Origin: Longispora fulva | GTDB lineage: Bacteria; Actinomycetota; Actinomycetes; Mycobacteriales; Micromonosporaceae | Direction: 5' to 3' | Assembly (NCBI RefSeq): GCF_015751905.1 | Contig: NZ_JADOUF010000001.1 | Coordinates: 2,170,001-2,234,000, forward strand | DNA length: 64,000 nucleotides | Shown: one piece after another, positions 16,095-25,730 of the stretch | How the letters are laid out: every line of letters starts with the position of its first letter | Position numbering within the stretch: position 1 is the first letter of the stretch | The notes under the pieces: model-generated | Database searches by the model: none | The model's input: the letters and a program-made list of their open reading frames with translations, nothing else | Told to the model about the DNA's origin: nothing | Made by a program: the position numbers and the translations under genes

Positions 16095-17168
16095 CTACGG
16101 CGTCAGTCCCGCCGCCTGGAAAGCGTTCTGGACCTGGTTGCGCTGGTTGAGTACCCCGTAGTAGTTAGGGTGCAGGAACGTGCAGGCCTCACCCTTCGGC
16201 AGGCCAGCCGGGACCAGGTCTCGGGCCGGGCACTGGTACTCCTTCGGGTTAGAGGGCTTGTCCACCCCCGGAGGCATGGTCAGGTTGGCGAAGACGCCGT
16301 ACATCCAGCGGTCGGTGCTCGCCGCGCACACCCCGTGACTCTTGCTGGACGTGTAGGTGTCGATGTAGGTCGCCTGGGCTTCCTCGGCGGCGTCCGCGAT
16401 CTTCTGGTTGACCTGCTGTTGCAAGGTGTTGAGGTAGGGCATGTCGTTGGTCAGCCGGATCGTCCCGAGTTGGTGGAAGTTGCCGTAGCTGCACCCCACC
16501 GAGGATGCCGCGATGTTGGGGTAACCGAGCAGGAACACCTTGGCTTCCGGCGCCCTGGCCTGAATGTCGGCGACCATGGTCCGCAGGTCGTGCTCGAGGA
16601 TCTGCCAGCGCTCGTTCAGCCAGTGCTGCCCCTCCTCCGACTCGTAGTAGGTCTTGCAGTACTTGATCGGCAGAGTCTGGTCCGCGCCGATCTCGAGGCA
16701 CCTGGTCATGACCTCCCCGAAACCGAAGTCGTTGCCACCGATGCCGACGGTGACGATGTCGGTGTCGGCGCCGACCGCGCCGATCTGCGCCGGCTTGGTC
16801 TTCCAGCCGCCATGGTCCCTGCCGTTGAACGGCGGTCCCGCGAGATGGGCTTCCGGCTGCGGCCCCAGGACACCCTCCGCGATCGTGGCGTTGCCACAGG
16901 TCTTGTCGTCCAGGTGTACCCAGTCCGGGTGTTCGGAGTTGAGGCTCTCGGCCAGCAGCACCTCCCAGTTGCGCCCCGAACGGCCGCACCCGTCGCTGTC
17001 GGCGGGCGCGTCCCACGGCGGGACGAGCACATCAGCACTGTACGAGTCGCCCATCGCCACCCAGTTCAGCGGCTCGCCGCGGCCCGGTTCAGCCCCGGCT
17101 GCCGCCGGCACCACCAACACGCAGATGGACAGCACGGCAACACTCGCGCCTCTCAGGACACGATTCAT
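16095..17168 (-). CDS. Secreted SGNH/GDSL-family hydrolase (lipase/esterase)
   Basis: 357 residues from ATG 17168, with GGGGG 5 bases upstream. A signal peptide covers about residues 1-28 (VAVLSICVLVVPAAAGAEP). The mature enzyme has block I WVAMGDSYSAD with the nucleophile Ser, block III IGGNDFGFGEV, and the C-terminal HPNYYGV with the catalytic His. Cysteines CGRSG, DKTCGN, RCLE, YCKTY, GCSY, VCAA and ACTF suggest disulfides outside the cell. This layout matches secreted Streptomyces SGNH esterases and lipases. The AT-rich stretch at about 17185-17225 upstream probably contains its promoter. Confidence 0.9.
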   Translation of the reverse strand: MNRVLRGASVAVLSICVLVVPAAAGAEPGRGEPLNWVAMGDSYSADVLVPPWDAPADSDGCGRSGRNWEVLLAESLNSEHPDWVHLDDKTCGNATIAEGVLGPQPEAHLAGPPFNGRDHGGWKTKPAQIGAVGADTDIVTVGIGGNDFGFGEVMTRCLEIGADQTLPIKYCKTYYESEEGQHWLNERWQILEHDLRTMVADIQARAPEAKVFLLGYPNIAASSVGCSYGNFHQLGTIRLTNDMPYLNTLQQQVNQKIADAAEEAQATYIDTYTSSKSHGVCAASTDRWMYGVFANLTMPPGVDKPSNPKEYQCPARDLVPAGLPKGEACTFLHPNYYGVLNQRNQVQNAFQAAGLTP

Positions 17169-17384
17169 TGACACCCCCGTGAATGTGTGTGAGTTACAAA
17201 TTGTAGTTTTACACCACAATTCTCATCAGAGTGGCAGGACGGGCCGATCCTCACGCCACCCCAAGATCACCCCACCCCGCCGACCTCGGAGACCGCGAGG
17301 GCCTCACCTCCGGCACCTCGGCATCCCGGGTAGAGGTGGCGGGGCCGGTTGGTGGGTGGCTGGCGCTGGGACCAGACTGCGTCC

Positions 17385-18029
17385 ATGGGAAACGCACACA
17401 TGTATCCGCTGCTGCACACCACCGATCTGGACGCGGCTTTCGACCTGGCCCAGCGACTGGTCGCGCTCGCCGATCGCGTGCAGGAGGTCAGCGTTTCGGC
17501 GGTGACCACTCCTCAGGGACTCCCGCGCTACCTGCCGCTGCCAGAATCCGCCGGACGGCCCATGAGCACCCACCTGCGCGTCCCTGCAGAGCGGGCGGAA
17601 GTGGTGTCACGCCTGTTCAAGGACCTCCCCGAGGACCGCTTCAGCTGGTATCCCAGCGGCACCGGCCGGGTCTGGGACCTCAAGTCCACTGAGGCGGAGC
17701 TCATCGAGGCGGTGCCAGATCTCCTGGTGGACATCGACATGGATGCCGTTGAGCCGGGCAGGGTCGAGGAGCTGTTCATCGCGACGGTGGGGCGCGACAT
17801 CGGCGAACTGGGCTGGTCGGTGGTCTGGCCATCGGCTCCGGAGGAAGACCTGTGGTCGGTCCCGAAGTACGACGGTGTCGAGCTCGTGGTCCACGAGACA
17901 GGCTGGTGCAGCGAGGAGTGGTCTCCCACGCACTCCGTCTGGGTGTGTGGACGCAGCGAGGCTCGCGCGGCGTGGGCGGCCCGGGCCACCGGGCGCACCG
18001 TCGTCGGCGAGATGCAGCTCGGCCGGTAG
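17385..18029 (+). CDS. Hypothetical protein
   Basis: 214 residues if started at ATG 17385 (a GTG at 17349 is in frame). It begins MGNAHMYPLLHTTDLDAAF and contains an acidic middle (DLLVDIDMDAVEPGRVEEL) and Trp-rich stretches (LGWSVVWPSAPEEDLW, HETGWCSEEW). No signal peptide, membrane segment or known motif was recognised; it looks like a soluble cytoplasmic protein. Reading-frame quality and third-position GC are like those of its neighbours, so I consider it a real gene. Function unknown. Confidence 0.65.
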   Translation: MGNAHMYPLLHTTDLDAAFDLAQRLVALADRVQEVSVSAVTTPQGLPRYLPLPESAGRPMSTHLRVPAERAEVVSRLFKDLPEDRFSWYPSGTGRVWDLKSTEAELIEAVPDLLVDIDMDAVEPGRVEELFIATVGRDIGELGWSVVWPSAPEEDLWSVPKYDGVELVVHETGWCSEEWSPTHSVWVCGRSEARAAWAARATGRTVVGEMQLGR

Positions 18030-18223
18030 CCCTCAGGCTCCTGTCAGTGATTCGGCGGCAGGGCGGCTCCCGGGCCGGACTCCTCGTACTCAACAACCTG
18101 GACGATTCCCTAGCCCGGCTCGACGAGCTATCGAACCCGTCCTGACCTGCGAACAAGAACGTACGACCCCACCGAGATGACAGAGCTCGCGTTCCGCGCG
18201 GATCGTGGCAGGGATGTGACCGG

Positions 18224-18672
18224 TCAGCCCGTCGAGGCGATGGCGTCCCTGATCGCTTGCGCGTCGCTGTCGAGGAGTGACCTGTCGCGTTCCGGCGAGG
18301 CGGCCTTGAGGGTCCAGCCGTCTTCCGCGTAGCGAGGGATGACGTGAAGGTGGAAATGAAAGACCGTCTGGAAGGCGGCCTCACCGTCACAGACGAGGAT
18401 GTTATTCCCTCGCAGCCCATGCTTGAGTGTCGCAAGGCTCGTGCCATGTCATGACCGACCGACCAGACGTGAGCGCTCGTGGCCTCGTCGAGGTCCTCGA
18501 GGCCCACCGCGTGTTCGCGTGGCACGACGAGAAGGTGGCCGGGCGTGACGGGGTTGAGGTCCATGAAGACCGTGACGGTCTCGTCCTCGTGCACCACACT
18601 GGCCTCGGCCTGTCGGGCCACGATGGCGCAGAAGACGCACCCCCGCGCCACCGCTGTCGCGTTCTGTGTCAT
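18224..18672 (-). pseudogene. HIT-family (histidine triad) hydrolase with a frameshift
   Basis: The 5' part reads as a normal HIT protein: GCVFCAIVARQAEASVVHEDE, FMDLNPVTPGHLLVVPREHAVGLEDL. At about 18401-18408 (minus-strand GGAATAACATC) the frame breaks after CEGI. One base later the family sequence resumes in the next frame: NILVCDGEAAFQTVFHFHLHVIPRY, which includes the HxHxH active-site triad, and it ends at the stop at 18224. One missing base restores a full 149-residue protein. HIT enzymes hydrolyse nucleoside phosphoramidates or dinucleotides. Either the gene is broken or the read has a one-base error. Confidence 0.75.
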
Positions 18673-18789
18673 GCGCGCAATAGTCCCAGCGCGCACAGGT
18701 CGGCGCTACCCAGTTGATGCCGGCGCTGGACCTGGGGGGCCGGGCTGCGCGTGTCAGTCCGGCCCTGTCAGGTTCGGGGAGCGTCGTGC

Positions 18790-20220
18790 CTAGCTGACCG
18801 TGAGGGCCGCGTCGTCGACGACGAAGGACGTCTTCAGAGTGGAGTCCTCGACACCGGTGAGCTTCAGCGTGACGGTCTGGCCCGCGAACGCCTTCAGATC
18901 GAAGGTGCGCTGCGTGTAGCCGGTCGCCGCGTTGGTGTTGCTGTAGGTTGCCAGGGTCGTCGTGCCCGCCATGACCGTGAGGGTGTCATAGGCGACGCTC
19001 TCGGTCTCGTCGGTGTCGATGTGCAGCCAGAACGACAGCGTGTAGGACGCGCACCCGGCCGGCAGGGTCACCGACTGCGACAGGGTGTCGGTGTGTGCGG
19101 AGCCGTAGCCGTCCAGCCACGCCTTCCACGAGCCCGAGTGCGCTGGCTGGGTGGTGCCGTTGTCGAGCACGCCGGCGCTGGCGGTCCACGGCGCGGCGGT
19201 CCCGGTCTCGAAGCTGGGGTTGCCGAGCTTCTGGCCCGGGTTCGCGCACCCCGACGTGGAGGTCGGGGACGGGGTCGGGGTCTTCGTCGGGCCGGGCGTC
19301 GGGCTCGGTGAGCGGGTGGGGCTCGCGCTCGGGGTCGGCGACGGGGTCGTCGTCGACCAGATGTCGGTGATCGGGGTCGCGCTGGCGGCGTTGCCGAGCG
19401 CGGACAGCCCGTAGGCGTCCTCCAGGGTGCGGAGGACGTTGTAGTGGTTGATCTGCTCCGAGTAGGCGCCAGGAACGACCTTCTGGCCGACCATGATCGT
19501 GGCGATCTGGTTGACGGAGCTGAAGTTGTCCTCGTCGAACGTGGTGATCAGCAGGCTGTTGTGCGTCTTGGCCCACTGGGCGTAGCCGTCGAGATTGTCG
19601 CGCAGCCAGGTGTCCCCGGTCTGGATAGGGCAGTCGTGGATGTCGTTGCACATGTCCGGTACCACGTAGGACACCGTCGGCAGCGTGGTGTAGTCGGTCG
19701 GGAACGCGCTGAACCGCACGTTGCTGGCCGCCGGCACGTTGCTGAAGTCGACCCACGGGTTGTGCTTGCGGGCGTAGTTGCCGCTGGAGCAGCCGGTGTA
19801 GCCGTCCGACGGCATCGACTCGGAGTACCCCTTGAAGGTGAAGCCGGCGCCGATCAGCTGGCTGCCCAGGTTGGCGACGTTGCCGAGGTTGCGCGGGCAG
19901 GTGTCGTCGGTGACGCCCTGCTGGGAACCGGAGAACATCGCGACGTAGTTGCCCTGGCTGGGATGGGTGACCCCGAAGGACTGGGTGAAGCTCGCGCCCT
20001 GGCCGGCGAGGGAGTTGAAGTACGGGGCGCTGGGGTTGCCGATGATGTCGGCGTAGTCGGTGTTCTCGAACACCACGATGACGACGTGGTCGGGACGCGG
20101 GACCGCCGCGACAGCGGCGGCGGTGCCCGTAGGGGGCTGGGCCGCCATCGCCACGCCCGCGCCGACGGTGGCGAGGGCGGCGACGGCGGAGGCCACGAAG
20201 GCCACCTGTCTCCTGAACAT
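18790..20220 (-). CDS. Secreted phosphoesterase (PF04185 type) with C-terminal carbohydrate-binding-like domain
   Basis: 476 residues from ATG 20220, with AGGAG 6 bases upstream. A signal peptide ends near residue 27 ([12 protein letters not shown]). The catalytic part (about 40-290) carries the phospholipase C/acid phosphatase pattern: [51 protein letters not shown] and [10 protein letters not shown] Pro/Ser/Thr linker of about 45 residues follows ([17 protein letters not shown]...). Then comes an approximately 145-residue beta-sandwich ([28 protein letters not shown]), like discoidin/CBM-type modules. It probably releases phosphate outside the cell while bound to a surface. A shorter paralogue without linker or module is at 52077. 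Confidence 0.88.
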   Translation of the reverse strand: MFRRQVAFVASAVAALATVGAGVAMAAQPPTGTAAAVAAVPRPDHVVIVVFENTDYADIIGNPSAPYFNSLAGQGASFTQSFGVTHPSQGNYVAMFSGSQQGVTDDTCPRNLGNVANLGSQLIGAGFTFKGYSESMPSDGYTGCSSGNYARKHNPWVDFSNVPAASNVRFSAFPTDYTTLPTVSYVVPDMCNDIHDCPIQTGDTWLRDNLDGYAQWAKTHNSLLITTFDEDNFSSVNQIATIMVGQKVVPGAYSEQINHYNVLRTLEDAYGLSALGNAASATPITDIWSTTTPSPTPSASPTRSPSPTPGPTKTPTPSPTSTSGCANPGQKLGNPSFETGTAAPWTASAGVLDNGTTQPAHSGSWKAWLDGYGSAHTDTLSQSVTLPAGCASYTLSFWLHIDTDETESVAYDTLTVMAGTTTLATYSNTNAATGYTQRTFDLKAFAGQTVTLKLTGVEDSTLKTSFVVDDAALTVS

Positions 20221-20539
20221 GTGTACTCCTGAGGGGTGAGTGGTGCCGCCGCCCGACCACCCCGGGCGCGTGGAGGTGGCCCGGGGTGACACCGGACGAA
20301 CGGCGGCCGGTGAGCCCGAGACTGGCCCTTCCGACCCCGTTCCGGGAAGCCCTGACGGCCCCCTGGATATTCAGAACCATGCGGTAACACCTCGCGACCA
20401 CACCACCAGACACCCGGGCGGCCGAAAACGCGGATTCGCCCCACGGTCCCGACCTGCTCGACGACACTGGTCAGATGACGGTGCGGCGGGTGGCGCGCCG
20501 GCCTGACGATGTGTGCTCACGCATCCCGGAGGTCGGACC
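20221..20539. other. Intergenic region between divergent genes
   Basis: 319 bases between the phosphoesterase and K+ channel start sites. It should hold both promoters. Apart from the two ribosome binding sites (AGGAG on the minus strand at its left end, GGAGG at 20528-20532) I see no repeat, operator or extra gene. Confidence 0.5.
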
Positions 20540-21175
20540 GTGAGATCTCTGGGATCGCGGTATGTGCTGCTGGGGATCATCGCCACCTACGTCCTGATCA
20601 TCCTCGGCCCGGGCGAGAAGGCGTCAGCTCCCGCGCGGTTGGCGATCCTCGGCGTGCTGCTGGCGATCTCGCTGCGGGCACGCAAGGGGAACCGGGACTG
20701 GGCCGGGGTCGCGCTGGGACTGGGCATCGTGTTGTGCGGAGCGACCGTGCTCGTGGGCCTGTCGGGCAGTGGCCGGGCCGCGGCCGTGCTGTCGGGGGCT
20801 GCGACGATGGTGCTCGTCGCCGTCATGATCGTCACCATCGGACAGGCGGTCCTGGCGTCCAAGGCCATCGACGGCGTCGCCTTGCGCGGCGTGTTGTCCG
20901 TGTACCTACTGCTGGCGCTGCTATTCAGCGCCGCACACCAGGTCGGCGGCCAGTTCGTCGAGGGCTACCTCAACGGTGTCCACGGGCGCCCGGACTCCTC
21001 GACGGCGCTGTATTTCAGTGTCATCACCCTGACCACCATCGGGTACGGCGACATCTCGCCGGGGTGCGACATCGCCCGCGCGGTCGCCGTCACGGAGGCA
21101 TTGGTGGGACAGCTGTACCTGGTGTCGGTCGTGGCCAGGGTGGTGTCGGGGTACCGGCCCACGGGCCACCATTGA
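20540..21175 (+). CDS. Two-pore-helix potassium channel-like protein
   Basis: 211 residues from GTG 20540, chosen because GGAGG lies 7 bases upstream. The N-terminal part has four hydrophobic segments. The C-terminal part is an ion-channel module: VLSVYLLLALLFSAAHQVGG, the pore helix STALYFSVITLT, the selectivity filter TIGYGD, and a final helix VTEALVGQLYLVSVVARVV. The TIGYGD filter predicts K+ selectivity. There is no cytoplasmic RCK/TrkA domain, so gating is unknown. The next gene, a FUSC-like membrane protein, starts 27 bases downstream and is probably co-transcribed. Confidence 0.9.
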   Translation: MRSLGSRYVLLGIIATYVLIILGPGEKASAPARLAILGVLLAISLRARKGNRDWAGVALGLGIVLCGATVLVGLSGSGRAAAVLSGAATMVLVAVMIVTIGQAVLASKAIDGVALRGVLSVYLLLALLFSAAHQVGGQFVEGYLNGVHGRPDSSTALYFSVITLTTIGYGDISPGCDIARAVAVTEALVGQLYLVSVVARVVSGYRPTGHH

Positions 21176-21202
21176 CAGGCTCGACCGAGGAGGATGGTGG
21201 GC

Positions 21203-22144
21203 ATGCAGCGACGCGCGGGTGGCGTGATCGTCCTACTGGTTCTCCTGATCGTGCCCACCGCCGCGCTCGACCGACTCACGTCCTCCAGCGTCGCCGTCGC
21301 GTTCCTGCTGGGCGTTGTGCTCTTCGGACCCGTCCGGCTGCGGCACGGGCCCCGTGCGGCGCTGGTCACCGGCGGGGGCGCGGCGCTCGTCGTCACGGTC
21401 GCCAACCTCCTCGGCGGGCACCCCTGGGCGTTGGCGGCGCTGGTCGCGCTGGCCACGTTCGCCGCCGGGCTGTCGGCGCGCTGGGGACTGCACAGCGCTG
21501 TCGTGCTCGTACCCGTCGCGGGGGTGGTCCTGCACGCACCCACCTCGCCCCGGCACGCGGTGGGGCTGGGTGTGGCCCTGTTCGCCGGGGCCGTGTACGG
21601 CATCGTCCTGCTCGGCGGACTCCACCTCCCCGCGCCGGCACCCGACCAGGCGGTGACGCTACCGGGAGCCGCCGTGTTCGGTGTCGTCCTGGCGATGCTC
21701 ACTGGCCCGGCCACGCTCGTGACGACGGCCGCTGGCGTGCCGCACGGCTACTGGGTCGCGTTGACGATCCTGATGGTCGTCCAACCCTCCCTCGAGGCCT
21801 CCAGGAGACGCGCTGTCGAACGCATCGTCGGCAACGTCCTCGGCGCCGTGGCCGCCGCGGTGACGACCACGGTGATCACGAACAACGAGGTGCTCCTCGG
21901 CCTCGGCCTGCTCCTCGGTGTGGCCTCCGCCGGGGTCGCCGGCAGCTACACCCTCCAGAGCACCCTGCTGACCATGTCCGTCGTACTCCTCGTCGGCGGC
22001 CACGACAGCGGCGAGTCCACCGCCCTCCTCCGCCTCGCACTCACCGTCACCGGCGGCGTCGCCGTTCTCGCCGCATGCTTCGTCCTCCCCAGGGTCCTGC
22101 GACTGGTCAGCCCCGGCCGGGCGCCCGACAACGAGACCGTGTGA
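21203..22144 (+). CDS. FUSC-family (aromatic acid exporter-like) membrane protein
   Basis: 313 residues from ATG 21203, with GAGGAGG ending 9 bases upstream (ATG 21194 overlaps that site). About ten hydrophobic segments in two halves. The second half contains GYWVALTILMVVQPSLEASRRRAVERIVGNVLGA, the hallmark of the FUSC/YccS family (WxxlT...QP....t..r...R..Gt..G). Family members are thought to export small aromatic or charged compounds. Nothing indicates the substrate here. Confidence 0.87.
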   Translation: MQRRAGGVIVLLVLLIVPTAALDRLTSSSVAVAFLLGVVLFGPVRLRHGPRAALVTGGGAALVVTVANLLGGHPWALAALVALATFAAGLSARWGLHSAVVLVPVAGVVLHAPTSPRHAVGLGVALFAGAVYGIVLLGGLHLPAPAPDQAVTLPGAAVFGVVLAMLTGPATLVTTAAGVPHGYWVALTILMVVQPSLEASRRRAVERIVGNVLGAVAAAVTTTVITNNEVLLGLGLLLGVASAGVAGSYTLQSTLLTMSVVLLVGGHDSGESTALLRLALTVTGGVAVLAACFVLPRVLRLVSPGRAPDNETV

Positions 22145-22176
22145 CACGCGTCCGCCACGGTTTCTCGCCTGGCGTT

Positions 22177-22213
22177 CGACGGCCGGCGCGTGGGGAGCAC
22201 GCGCCGGCCGTCG
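22177..22213. terminator. Bidirectional hairpin, 16-bp perfect stem
   Basis: CGACGGCCGGCGCGTG pairs perfectly with CACGCGCCGGCCGTCG around loop GGGAG, between the convergent FUSC-like gene and the BNR-propeller gene; GACCTTT follows on the plus strand. Confidence 0.85.
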
Positions 22214-22232
22214 GACCTTTCCGGGGTGGTGC

Positions 22233-24689
22233 CTAGTCGTCGCTGAGGTCGTCGTGGTTGCGGCCGTGGTGGCGGCCCAGCGTCCAGATGCCGCGGCCGT
22301 GGGTCGCCAGGAGCAGGTAGTCGCCGTCGGGTGCGACGGTCAGCTGCATGGACGCGGCGTTGGGCAGGAGGATGCCCAGCTGGTACCAGGATCCGGGTGC
22401 GCCGTCGAGGCTGGCGTACACGCCGGCGTCAGTGGCGGCGATCAGCTTGCCCTGCCAGTGCACCACGGAGATGGTGGGCAGGTCGGGCAGGTTGCCGGTG
22501 ACGTCGATCCACGTCGCGCCCGAGTCGGTGGACGTGAACACGTGGCCCTTGCCGCCGCCGGCGGTGAAGGCGTCGGTGTAGCCGCCGTAGGTGACGGTGA
22601 CGTTGGCCGGGTGGGCCGGGTCGATCAGGAAGGACGTGACGTAGCGGTTGGGCAGGTTCGGGGTGGCCAGCCGGTGCCAGATGCCGCCGGCGTTGGTGTC
22701 AATGCCGGACTTGTAGGGCGTGCCCTTGAGCTGCCAGCCGGCGTAGGTGACCCCGCCGGCCGTGGCGACCGCGGTGGTCTGCGCGCCGGTGTCGTGCACC
22801 ATCGTCCAGTCACAGGCCGCAGCACCGCAGGTGCCGGTGAAGCCCTTGGTGTTGTCCCAGATGTAGCGGCCGCCGGCGACCCAGTGTTCGATGTTGCCGG
22901 GGTCGGCGGCGAACGGCGCGATGAACAGGGTGTTCGGGTCGCACAGCGCGGGCAGGTCACCCATCGGGTTGCCGCACGACGGGCTCATCGTCGTGAACGC
23001 CTCGCCACCGGTCGACTTGCCACCGGTGGTCGTGTAGTACGTCGTCAGGTTGACGTACTCGTTGACGGCCCGGTTGCCGTCGTGCGGGTCGACGATCACC
23101 TGGCCACCGTCGCCGCCGGATGGGGAGACCTGCTGGGCCGCGCCGGGCAGGAGGAGGGAGTTGCCGTTGTCCTGCAGGCCGCCCCAGACCGCGTCGCCGC
23201 CGGCGACCTTGCCGACGCCGACGGAGTAGTACTGCAGGGCGTGCAGGGTCTTGTTGTGGTTGTCCCACTTGACGACCCGGCGCAGCGAGGCGGGCCGGGA
23301 GTACACGCCGCCGTCGTTGCCGAAGTACGCGGTGCCGTCGGGGGCGACGGTGACGGCGTGCTGGTCGGCATGCGTGGTGGGCGGGCAGGTGTTGAGTGTG
23401 GGGTCGGCGTTCCAGCAGGGCAGGCCGAAGTTCCAGTACGGGCCGATCACCTGCCAGGTCGCGCCGCGGTCGGAGGACTCGTAGATGTCCTCCAGGCCCA
23501 TGTACAGGTGGGCCGGGTCGGCCGGGTCGACGCCGATGTACTGGTCGTACCAGCCCTGGCAGCCCCCGCAGCCCTGCGCGCCGGCCGCGGTCAGCGACGC
23601 GGTGTCGGCGACCTTCGTCCACGGACCGGCCGGGTCGCCGGAGACGGAGCGGAACACGCCGGTCAGGGTGCCGGTGCTGGCCGGGTTCTGCACGACGGCG
23701 TAGAGCGAGACACCGGTGGCGTCCCAGGAGAATGTCGTGCGCCCGATGCCCGCGTTGGTGAGGTCACCGGTGGTGGTCTGCTGGACGAACGTCGCCCCGC
23801 TATCGGTGGACTGCCAGAAGCCGTTCTGCGGGCCGGTCCGCAGGCCGCGCGCCGCGATGGTCGCCACCACGGTCTTCCCAGAGGTGCCCGGGCGGACCCG
23901 GACGTCGGTGGTGAAGGAGGGCCGGTCGCCGGTGCCCGGGGCGAGCACGGTCGTCCACGGGGTGGCGTAGCCGGACAGGTCGTGGCGCAGCAGGCCGAAG
24001 CTGGTGCCGGCGTAGACGTGCCCGGCGCCGTCGAACACGATCCGCGAGGTGCGCAGCCCGAAGTAGGAGGCTCCGACCCGGTCCCAGGTGCGGCCGTAGT
24101 CGGCGGAGCGGTAGATGCCGTCGCCACCGTAGGTGTCGCCGCTGTTGTTGGCCTCGCCCGTGCCGACCCACACCGAGTGGTCGACCGGGTTGACGGCGAC
24201 CGCGCCGATGGCGAGAACCGACTGCTTGTCGAAGATCGGAGTCCAGTTGTCCCCGTGGTCCCGCGAGCGCCACACGCCGCCGTCGGCGGCACCGGCGTAC
24301 ACGTAGGCACCGTCGGTCGCCAGGGCCGAGATCCGCCCGCCCACGAAGCCGGAACCGGCTCCGGAGTTCGACCAGTTCGGGTCGCGGTAGTCGGGGCTGT
24401 CGCTCTGGTAGGGCATGTCGGTCAGTTCGTTCCACACCCCGCGCAGGGACGGGAGCTTCTGCCCGGCGGCCTGGCCTGCGAACAGGGCCGCCTCGTTGAC
24501 CGTGTCGCCGGGGGCGGCGCGCATCGTCTGGAACTGGTCGGCCGCCATCACCTTGTCGCCGGTGGCGTCCTCGGGGTGGTGAATGCCGCCCTCGTCGTCC
24601 TCGGCGTGGGCACCGGTGGCGCCCAGCATCGCGGCGGCGAGAGTGACGCCGAGTACCACGGCGAGACGGCGGCGTGAAAGTATCCGCAT
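22233..24689 (-). CDS. Secreted BNR/Asp-box beta-propeller protein (sortilin/sialidase-like fold)
   Basis: 818 residues from ATG 24689, with GGAGGGAG upstream. A signal peptide ends near residue 29 (LGATGAHAEDD). The rest is a large propeller with Asp-box motifs at intervals: RSRDHGDNWTPIF, RSADYGRTWDRVG, STDSGATFVQQ, ESSDRGATWQVIG and STDSGATWIDVTG. It ends LATHGRGIWTLGRHHGRNHDD, typical of WD40/YVTN/BNR-like extracellular proteins such as VPS10-related or xyloglucanase-like propellers. No catalytic pair was identified, so enzyme or binding protein is open. It has its own promoter region and terminator. Confidence 0.87.
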   Translation of the reverse strand: MRILSRRRLAVVLGVTLAAAMLGATGAHAEDDEGGIHHPEDATGDKVMAADQFQTMRAAPGDTVNEAALFAGQAAGQKLPSLRGVWNELTDMPYQSDSPDYRDPNWSNSGAGSGFVGGRISALATDGAYVYAGAADGGVWRSRDHGDNWTPIFDKQSVLAIGAVAVNPVDHSVWVGTGEANNSGDTYGGDGIYRSADYGRTWDRVGASYFGLRTSRIVFDGAGHVYAGTSFGLLRHDLSGYATPWTTVLAPGTGDRPSFTTDVRVRPGTSGKTVVATIAARGLRTGPQNGFWQSTDSGATFVQQTTTGDLTNAGIGRTTFSWDATGVSLYAVVQNPASTGTLTGVFRSVSGDPAGPWTKVADTASLTAAGAQGCGGCQGWYDQYIGVDPADPAHLYMGLEDIYESSDRGATWQVIGPYWNFGLPCWNADPTLNTCPPTTHADQHAVTVAPDGTAYFGNDGGVYSRPASLRRVVKWDNHNKTLHALQYYSVGVGKVAGGDAVWGGLQDNGNSLLLPGAAQQVSPSGGDGGQVIVDPHDGNRAVNEYVNLTTYYTTTGGKSTGGEAFTTMSPSCGNPMGDLPALCDPNTLFIAPFAADPGNIEHWVAGGRYIWDNTKGFTGTCGAAACDWTMVHDTGAQTTAVATAGGVTYAGWQLKGTPYKSGIDTNAGGIWHRLATPNLPNRYVTSFLIDPAHPANVTVTYGGYTDAFTAGGGKGHVFTSTDSGATWIDVTGNLPDLPTISVVHWQGKLIAATDAGVYASLDGAPGSWYQLGILLPNAASMQLTVAPDGDYLLLATHGRGIWTLGRHHGRNHDDLSDD

Positions 24690-24977
24690 GTGTTGGTCTC
24701 CCTCCATCGGCGCACACTGCACCAGACGCGGGAACCACAGGACAAGGTCCCTTTCGGATGACGTTCCGCTTACGTTGTGGCGGCAGTCCCTGACCTGTAC
24801 GGATAACAGGCTCCGTTAGCCGTTCGGCGGAGTGGTATATCAAATTGCAACGGTCGATGACACTCTCTTATGGAACCGGTAACGTGGGCCGGGAGCACGC
24901 TGGTGCCTGTGGAGGTCGCTGTGGGTGAGGTGCCCGGACAGGGGAACCGCCATGCGGACCGGGGAGTCCAAGGCGGT

Positions 24978-25436
24978 ATGAGACGACTGCTCGCCCTCGC
25001 CGCCGCGACGCTCCTGCTCGCCGGATGCGCCAACAGCACGCCCGCCGGTGCCGGCAGCCCGCGAGCGGCGACACCGTCCGCCCAGGCGCACAGTGCCCCG
25101 AGCCCGTCCGGACCCACCTCGCACTCCAACGCGACGGAGGAGTCCCCAAAACCCGAGGCCGGCCGATCCGCGCCGGCGAATCCACCGGCCGACCAGCCGA
25201 CGGGCGATCCTCAGCTCGTCGACCCGGTCGGACCGCCGCGTACCCTCACCGGAACCGTCTCCTCGATCGCCGGGTGCCGGGTCCTGGACGCCGACTCCGG
25301 CCGCTGGGCCCTCCTCGGAGCATCCGCCGGTGAACTGCGTGACGGTGACCGGGTGACCGTGCGCGGCCGGCCCGCCAAAATCCCGGCCGGGTGCATGGTG
25401 GATCACGCGCTGACCGTGCAACTCGTCACCCGCTGA
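24978..25436 (+). CDS. Lipoprotein of unknown function
   Basis: 152 residues from ATG 24978. The start is chosen because it puts a lipoprotein signal at the N-terminus: MRRLLALAAATLLLAGCANS, with the lipobox LAGC (Cys17). An unstructured Pro/Ser/Ala-rich spacer of about 65 residues follows, then a small beta-domain of about 60 residues (LTGTVSSIAGCRVLDADSGRWALLG, GDRVTVRGRPAKIPAGCMV) that looks like an OB-like barrel with two Cys. It should be anchored to the outer face of the membrane. Function unknown. Confidence 0.75.
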   Translation: MRRLLALAAATLLLAGCANSTPAGAGSPRAATPSAQAHSAPSPSGPTSHSNATEESPKPEAGRSAPANPPADQPTGDPQLVDPVGPPRTLTGTVSSIAGCRVLDADSGRWALLGASAGELRDGDRVTVRGRPAKIPAGCMVDHALTVQLVTR

Positions 25437-25730
25437 GGCAATATCCGTGGCGGTGTCCCAAGGTGTCAGTCGGGCGCCCCGATGGGGCGGCGTGCGAGGT
25501 CCTTCGGGGCGGCAAGGTGGTGCACGCCGACCTGGAGCCTTTCGAGCGCACAGGATTCCGGTGGGGCAGGGACGTCTTCCCCTGCGCCCATGCCGCCGCC
25601 TGCAACGTGTGGAGGGGCAGCACCTGACCACACTTGAACGTCGTTTGCGCACGCCAGCTGACACCTCTTAATCGCTGGTGGGATCGGGGTGGCGCGACGA
25701 GGATGGTGGCATGGTGAGGATCTGGTTGTC

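Noticed and set aside
25391-25671. Short plus-strand frames of 74-78 codons after the lipoprotein gene
   Set aside because: They overlap each other in different frames, lack a ribosome binding site, and no family was recognised.
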